Below, one piece after another: positions 6,615-9,897 of a stretch of DNA of 9,897 nt; positions within the stretch are counted from its first letter, which is position 1, and every line of letters starts with the position of its first letter. The translations under genes were made by a program, and so were the position numbers. Where the stretch lies: contig JANXZT010000420.1 in assembly GCA_025355395.1 (NCBI GenBank), forward strand, positions 1 through 9,897, read 5' to 3'. Origin of the DNA: Betaproteobacteria bacterium (GTDB lineage Bacteria > Pseudomonadota > Gammaproteobacteria > Burkholderiales > Casimicrobiaceae). The notes under the pieces are model-generated. The model ran no database searches, was not told where the DNA came from, and saw nothing but the letters and a program-made list of their open reading frames with translations.

Positions 6615-7402
6615 CCGGCCAAGAGACCCGCGGGACACTCTACCTAGTCCCCAACCTTCTGGGGGTTGTCCCACCTGAGGCAGTGCTGCCGGCTGGCACC
6701 ATAGCCGTCGCCCGCCGCCTGCGTCATTTCGTGGTCGAAAACGCCAAGCCGGCGCGGCAATTCCTGAATTCGCTCACCCTCGACGTGCCCGTCGCAACAC
6801 TGCGCATCATCGTGTTGCCGCAGCCGCTTCAACCGCAATCGTGCGCCGATCTCCTGGCGCCGTTGCGCCGCGGCGAGGATGTCGGACTTCTCTCCGACGC
6901 CGGCTGCCCCGGGGTGGCCGATCCTGGCGCCGCCCTGGTCGCGGCTGCGCATCGCGCGGGCATCCGCGTGGTCCCGCTGGTGGGCGCCTCCGCGCTCCTG
7001 CTCGGGCTGATGGCGTCGGGTTTCAACGGCCAGTCGTTTCGTTTCAACGGGTATCTACCGGTTGCGAGCGCGCAACGCGTGCTGCGGCTGCGCGCGCTGG
7101 ACGACGAGATCGCGCACACCGGATGCACGCAGCTCTTCATCGAGACGCCCTATCGCAACCAGGCCATGCTCGATGCCATTCTGGCTACGTGCCGGAATGT
7201 CACCGAACTCTGTATTGCGGTCGATCTCACACTACCGACGGAATGGATCAGCAGTGCCGCAATCGCACGGTGGCGGCAACAATCGATACCCTCGCTTGCA
7301 AAGCGCCCCGCGCTCTTTCTGCTCGGCCGCAGCGATGGGCTGACTTCGGACGGGCTGACTTCGGACGGGCTGATTGCGGACGGGCTGACTGCGATTAGGT
7401 AG
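6611..7402 (+). CDS. SAM-dependent methyltransferase, RsmI-like (tetrapyrrole methylase fold)
   Basis: This belongs to the SAM-dependent tetrapyrrole-methylase superfamily closest to RsmI, which 2'-O-methylates C1402 of 16S rRNA. The substrate here is not established. The start is the GTG overlapping the maf stop (GTGA), giving 263 residues. GTLYLVPNLLG is the first strand. GLLSDAGCPGVADPG (92-106) matches the RsmI SDAGTP...DPG SAM loop, VPLVGASALL (121-130) corresponds to the VPLPG loop, and SGFNGQSFRFNGYLP and FIETPYRNQAMLDAI match the later family motifs. The LVPNLLG opening and the altered CP and VG positions suggest the shorter betaproteobacterial maf-linked paralogue rather than canonical RsmI, so I give no symbol. 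The last 22 residues are encoded by a tandem repeat. Confidence 0.9.
   Translation: MTGQETRGTLYLVPNLLGVVPPEAVLPAGTIAVARRLRHFVVENAKPARQFLNSLTLDVPVATLRIIVLPQPLQPQSCADLLAPLRRGEDVGLLSDAGCPGVADPGAALVAAAHRAGIRVVPLVGASALLLGLMASGFNGQSFRFNGYLPVASAQRVLRLRALDDEIAHTGCTQLFIETPYRNQAMLDAILATCRNVTELCIAVDLTLPTEWISSAAIARWRQQSIPSLAKRPALFLLGRSDGLTSDGLTSDGLIADGLTAIR
7334..7393 (+). repeat. Four-copy 15-bp in-frame tandem repeat
   Basis: Four adjacent 15-bp units based on GACGGGCTGACTTCG occupy the 3' end of the methyltransferase gene. Copies 1 and 2 differ at one base and copies 3 and 4 at one or two. Each encodes five residues (DGLTS, DGLTS, DGLIA, DGLTA), followed by IR and the stop. A unit length divisible by three keeps the frame when copies are gained or lost, so this is a plausible length-variable minisatellite. 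Confidence 0.95.
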
Positions 7403-7411
7403 CGCGTGTTG

Positions 7412-7429
7412 GCGGACAACGCTGTCCGC
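7412..7429. terminator. Hairpin between convergent genes
   Basis: GCGGACA and TGTCCGC pair perfectly around a 4-nt loop (ACGC) in the 37-nt gap between the stop codons of the methyltransferase and CBS genes. A symmetric stem can act on both strands. There is no T-run on either side, so it is not a classical intrinsic terminator; it may pause transcription or protect 3' ends. Confidence 0.5.
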
Positions 7430-7439
7430 GGCGAAAGGG

Positions 7440-7886
7440 TCAGTTGCCGCCTTCGTCCGGCGAGCTCCCGATGTAGCTCTTGAGCATCCGGTTCTCGAAG
7501 CTCTGCTCCTCGTAGACCGCCTTGGCGACGTCGTGAAAAGACACCACGCCAAGGAGTGTGCCGCCGTCGAGCACGGGGACGTAGCGCGCATGCCGTTCGA
7601 GCATCGCCCGCCGCAGCTCCATCACATCGAGGCTGGGCGACGCGATCAGCGGCTCGCGCTCATAGATGGCCTCGATGGTGAGCTCACCCAAAGTCCCAGC
7701 GCGATCAGCCAGGGCTTGCAGCACCTCGGCAAAGGTCAGCATCCCCGCCATCCGCCCATGGTCCATGACGACCAGCGAGCCGATGTCGTTCTCGGCCATC
7801 ACCGCGACCGCCTTCATTACGGTGCTTGGTGGCGCCACCGTAAAGAGAACGTTGCCCTTGATGCGCAGGATTTCGCTCACCAGCAT
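7440..7886 (-). CDS. Two-CBS-domain protein
   Basis: This is a free-standing pair of CBS domains, a module that binds adenosine nucleotides such as AMP, ATP or SAM and usually senses energy state. The partner and ligand are unknown. The product is 148 residues. CBS1 spans roughly 12-62 (TVAPPSTVMKAVAVMAENDIGSLVVMD, then GMLTFAEVLQALAD). CBS2 spans roughly 75-127 (PLIASPSLDVMELRRAMLERHARYVPVLDGG, then LLGVVSFHDVAKAV). The tail ENRMLKSYIGSSPDEGGN is typical of short proteobacterial CBS proteins. The ATG has a strong ribosome site, AAGGAG, 5 nt upstream. It is convergent with the methyltransferase and 155 nt from recR, with no sure promoter seen in between, so it may be the last gene of the dnaX-ybaB-recR transcript or separate. 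Confidence 0.93.
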   Translation of the reverse strand: MLVSEILRIKGNVLFTVAPPSTVMKAVAVMAENDIGSLVVMDHGRMAGMLTFAEVLQALADRAGTLGELTIEAIYEREPLIASPSLDVMELRRAMLERHARYVPVLDGGTLLGVVSFHDVAKAVYEEQSFENRMLKSYIGSSPDEGGN

Positions 7887-8041
7887 ATTCGCTCCTTCCC
7901 CGGAAGCGTCAGGTTACCTCTGCCGGGCACTTGCCGCAATGCGTGCCGCCCATCCGAAGGGCCCGATCAGCCCCCTCCGTACAGATAATTCGGGAGCCAT
8001 AGCGTCATCCCTGGCCAGACGTACACCGCGCGGGCGCGATC

Positions 8042-8689
8042 TTAGCTCTCGAGGGCGCGTCTTTCGCGCAACGCCTGGGCCAGCGTGCCGCTGTCGACGT
8101 ATTCGAGCTCGCCGCCCACGGGTACGCCTCGGGCGAGGCGGGTCACCTTGAGGCCGCGCACCGTCAGGAGCTCACCGATGTAATGCGCGGTCGCTTCGCC
8201 CTCGTTGGTGAAATTGGTCGCGAGGACCGCCTCGCGCACGATGCCGTCGGTCGCGCGCAGCAGCAGGCGATCGAGCCGGATTTCCCTGGGGCCGATGCCA
8301 TCGAGCGGCGACAGGCGCCCCATCAACACAAAGTAGAGACCCGAATAGGCGTGGGTCTGCTCGATCATGAGGAGATCGGCGGGCGTTTCGACCACGCACA
8401 ACAGCGCCGGATCGCGTTTTCCCGATCGACATAGCGCGCACACCGCATCTTCGGTGAACGTATTGCAACGCTCGCAGTGGTGCACGTTGCGGGTGGCGTG
8501 CTCCAGCGCCCGGGCGAGCCGCAGCGCGCCATCGCGGTCATGTTGCAAGAGGTGGAGCGCCATGCGTTGCGCCGCCTTGGGACCAACGCCCGGAAGGGAT
8601 CGCAATGCCCGCGCTAGCTCGTCGAGGCTCGAGAGCGCCTCGAGCGCGTTGGGGGGGCCGGCGGGTCCGGGCATGGCGACGGATATCAT
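8042..8689 (-). CDS. recR: Recombination mediator protein RecR
   Basis: RecR works with RecO (and RecF) to load RecA on gapped single-stranded DNA during recombinational repair. From ATG 8689 the product has 215 residues; the family is usually about 200. It has the helix-hairpin-helix SLPGVGPKAAQRMALHLL (31-48), a four-cysteine zinc site (72, 75, 84 and 87; CERC and CALC), and the Toprim core starting LLCVVETPADLLMIE with Glu101. The C-terminal motif is RLARGVPVGGELEYVD. A second in-frame ATG at 8674 would give 210 residues and may be the true start. Neither has a clear Shine-Dalgarno, but the 8689 ATG overlaps the stop of a 22-codon leader ORF as ATGA, which would allow coupling. The dnaX-ybaB-recR order is classic. 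The 3' end is followed in frame by 24 sense codons before the next stop. Confidence 0.97.
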   Translation of the reverse strand: MISVAMPGPAGPPNALEALSSLDELARALRSLPGVGPKAAQRMALHLLQHDRDGALRLARALEHATRNVHHCERCNTFTEDAVCALCRSGKRDPALLCVVETPADLLMIEQTHAYSGLYFVLMGRLSPLDGIGPREIRLDRLLLRATDGIVREAVLATNFTNEGEATAHYIGELLTVRGLKVTRLARGVPVGGELEYVDSGTLAQALRERRALES

Positions 8690-8754
8690 TTCAGCAGCCG
8701 CGCGATGAACGCGGCTGCAATCGGCAGGAGCCTGTCGGAATTATTTTCGCGCAT
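8686..8754 (-). CDS. Possible 22-codon leader ORF before recR
   Basis: ATG 8754 to TGA 8686 encodes 22 residues, MRENNSDRLLPI followed by AAAFIARLLK, which could form a short amphipathic helix. Its TGA overlaps the upstream recR ATG (ATGA), and recR itself lacks a ribosome site. The first nine or so codons lie in the left arm of the inverted repeat at 8726-8812, and the ribosome site is weak (GAAG). This is the arrangement of a coupling leader, but the ORF is short enough to be chance. I recognise no homologue. Confidence 0.25.
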   Translation of the reverse strand: MRENNSDRLLPIAAAFIARLLK

Positions 8755-8812
8755 CCGTTGCTTCGTAAAAAAGACAATGGATGCATACGTGAAATAACTC
8801 TGACAGGCGCCT
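8726..8812. repeat. Large imperfect inverted repeat in the ybaB-recR gap
   Basis: The left arm, 8726-8760, and right arm, 8775-8812, surround a 14-nt loop containing an A-run (AAAAAA). Compared in the same orientation, both arms read AGG(A/C)GCCTGTC(G/A)GA(A/G)TTATTT. A variable 4- or 7-nt stretch follows, then GCATCC(G/A)TTG. That is about 31 aligned positions with four differences. The right arm ends in the last two bases of the ybaB stop codon. Size, imperfect symmetry and AT-rich content in a GC-rich genome fit a miniature palindromic element. No transposase or clean target duplication is seen. Confidence 0.85.
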
Positions 8813-9137
8813 AAAACGGCAGATTGAATCCTGGTGGCATCGGCATGCCCATCGTGAGCCCGGCCATCTTTTGCTGGGTCGTGGTCTCCACTCGACGCAC
8901 CGCGTCATTGATCGCGGCGGCCACCAGATCTTCGAGCATATCGCGGTCCTCGCCGAGAAGGGATGGGTCGATCGCGACCCGTTTCACGTCATGGCGACAG
9001 GTCATGGCGACCTTCACCAGACCCGCGCCCGACTGCCCTTCCACTTCGGTCAGCGCGAGCTCCTCCTGTGCCTTCTTGATGTTTTCCTGCATTTGCTGAG
9101 CCTGCTTCATAAGTCCGGCCAGCTGATTCTTCATCAT
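8811..9137 (-). CDS. ybaB: YbaB/EbfC family nucleoid-associated protein
   Basis: YbaB/EbfC is a small DNA-binding dimer that helps organise the nucleoid and is nearly always encoded between dnaX and recR. The protein is 108 residues. MMKNQLAGLMKQAQQMQENIKK is the N-terminal coiled-coil helix, followed by the KVAMTCRHDVKRVAIDPSLL beta region, the DLVAAAINDAVRRVETTTQQKM helix and the standard end AGLTMGMPMPPGFNLPF. There are two adjacent ATGs, at 9137 and 9134. A Shine-Dalgarno AGGAG 9 nt before the first favours 9137. It lies 38 nt after the dnaX stop. The stop codon touches the inverted repeat, but the C-terminus looks normal, so the repeat did not truncate it. Confidence 0.96.
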   Translation of the reverse strand: MMKNQLAGLMKQAQQMQENIKKAQEELALTEVEGQSGAGLVKVAMTCRHDVKRVAIDPSLLGEDRDMLEDLVAAAINDAVRRVETTTQQKMAGLTMGMPMPPGFNLPF

Positions 9138-9175
9138 CGATGGATTCTCCTGTCGGACTCGGCGCGCGCGAAGGG

Positions 9176-9897
9176 CTACGAAGACGGCTTGACCGAATCG
9201 GGCTTCACCCGCGCGTCGAAGCGCGCGAGCACATCCCGCACAAACGGCTCGTCGCGAAAGGCCGCCTCGGTGCGCGCCTTCTGCTCGGCGCGCTCGCGGC
9301 GTTCCTGCGCGGCCAGCGAGGCCTCGGCGGCGGCAGTGTATTCGAAGGCGAGGCGGACCTTGCGGCCGGTCGCGGTATCGATGGCGGCGCGAAGCTTGTC
9401 GGCATACGCACGATCGGTGAGGTGTCGCTGCGATTCGGGCACCGCCAGCACGATCTCACGCCCGTCGCAACGCCGCCATTCGGTCTGCGCCGCGAGTTGA
9501 CCCACCATTCCGGAAAGCTTCAGGGTACCCACCAAAGCGATCCAGGCTTCGGGCGCAGCCGGAAGCGCCGCCGACGACGGCTCCGTGCCGGGCGGCATTT
9601 CCGGTGCAACACTTAACGCGTCCGCGGTGGCGGGCGGCGCGCTCCGGGGCTGGGGCGATGCGGGTGGCACGCTCTCGTCAGCCGATGCGCCCGGGAGCGT
9701 CGCCGGCATCGGCGCAGCGACTTGTGCATCAGCCGTCGGCGCTCGAGGCTCTGGCGCCGAGGGTGGCGCGGCGACCGCGCGCGCCTGATCGCGCTTCACC
9801 ACCGTGGCCGCGCCGGCGGGACGCGCCGGTTCATCCGCCTGCGCCGCCGAACCGGGCTCGAAGGCGAGGAGCCGCAACAAGGTCATGCTGAACCCCA
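9176..9897 (-). CDS. dnaX: DNA polymerase III tau subunit, C-terminal part (runs off right edge)
   Basis: DnaX is the clamp-loader ATPase; its tau form also ties the loader to polymerase alpha and the DnaB helicase. About 239 C-terminal residues are in the window. GFSMTLLRLLAFEPG is the end of the conserved domain III. A roughly 110-residue linker rich in Ala and Pro follows (domain IV). The tau-specific alpha-binding domain V then begins at APEAWIALVGTLKLSGMVGQLA and continues through EIVLAVPESQRHLTDRAYADKL to VKPDSVKPSS. The ATPase domain and N-terminus are beyond base 9897, so the Met within the visible part is internal, not a start. I see no A-rich slippery frameshift site in the visible part. 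The next gene is ybaB. Confidence 0.95.
   Translation of the reverse strand, partial: GFSMTLLRLLAFEPGSAAQADEPARPAGAATVVKRDQARAVAAPPSAPEPRAPTADAQVAAPMPATLPGASADESVPPASPQPRSAPPATADALSVAPEMPPGTEPSSAALPAAPEAWIALVGTLKLSGMVGQLAAQTEWRRCDGREIVLAVPESQRHLTDRAYADKLRAAIDTATGRKVRLAFEYTAAAEASLAAQERRERAEQKARTEAAFRDEPFVRDVLARFDARVKPDSVKPSS

Noticed and set aside
7887..7966. Promoter for the CBS gene (TTGCGG, 17 bp, TAACCT)
   Set aside because: Both boxes match consensus at only three of six positions; not supportable.
9630..9850. dnaX programmed frameshift site for a gamma form
   Set aside because: No A-rich slippery run is visible in the linker; a site could lie beyond the window.

Overview
This is a GC-rich bacterial chromosome window made almost entirely of conserved housekeeping genes. 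It probably comes from a betaproteobacterium. The basis is the gene order yceD-rpmF-plsX-fabH-fabD-fabG-acpP-fabF with maf and an RsmI-like methyltransferase gene diverging from it, a cysteine-free bL32 of betaproteobacterial type, and the ybaB/recR sequences. The assignment is inference from gene order and protein style, not from a database match.

Positions 1-5862 (minus strand, transcribed right to left) hold the fatty-acid/phospholipid cluster. It runs yceD (DUF177), rpmF (bL32), plsX, fabH, fabD, fabG, acpP and then fabF, which runs off the left edge. PlsX makes acyl-phosphate for phospholipid synthesis. FabD makes malonyl-ACP on the AcpP carrier, FabH starts chains, FabG reduces the ketoacyl intermediate and FabF elongates. 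A near-consensus sigma70 promoter (TTGACA, 17 bp, TATTAT) sits in front of yceD with a small dyad at the predicted start site. A second, extended -10 promoter probably lies just before acpP. plsX/fabH overlap and fabD/fabG are 2 nt apart, which suggests translational coupling.

Positions 5970-7402 (plus strand) hold maf (YceF-type nucleotide pyrophosphatase) and an RsmI-like SAM methyltransferase gene, joined by a GTGA overlap. The methyltransferase ends in four copies of a 15-bp in-frame tandem repeat. A hairpin separates it from the convergent genes.

Positions 7440-9897 (minus strand) hold the 3' part of dnaX, then ybaB/ebfC, recR, and a separate two-CBS-domain protein gene. The ybaB-recR gap, short in most genomes, contains an imperfect inverted repeat with arms of about 35-38 nt. 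It also contains a 22-codon ORF whose stop overlaps the upstream recR ATG.

No gene-free stretch exceeds 300 bases; the longest (7887-8041) is about 155 bases. I see no tRNA, rRNA, CRISPR array, transposase, prophage or defence gene. The unusual content is small-scale: the ybaB-recR palindrome and leader ORF, the minisatellite-like tail, and the promoter/operator layout. I do not see a large undescribed system here.
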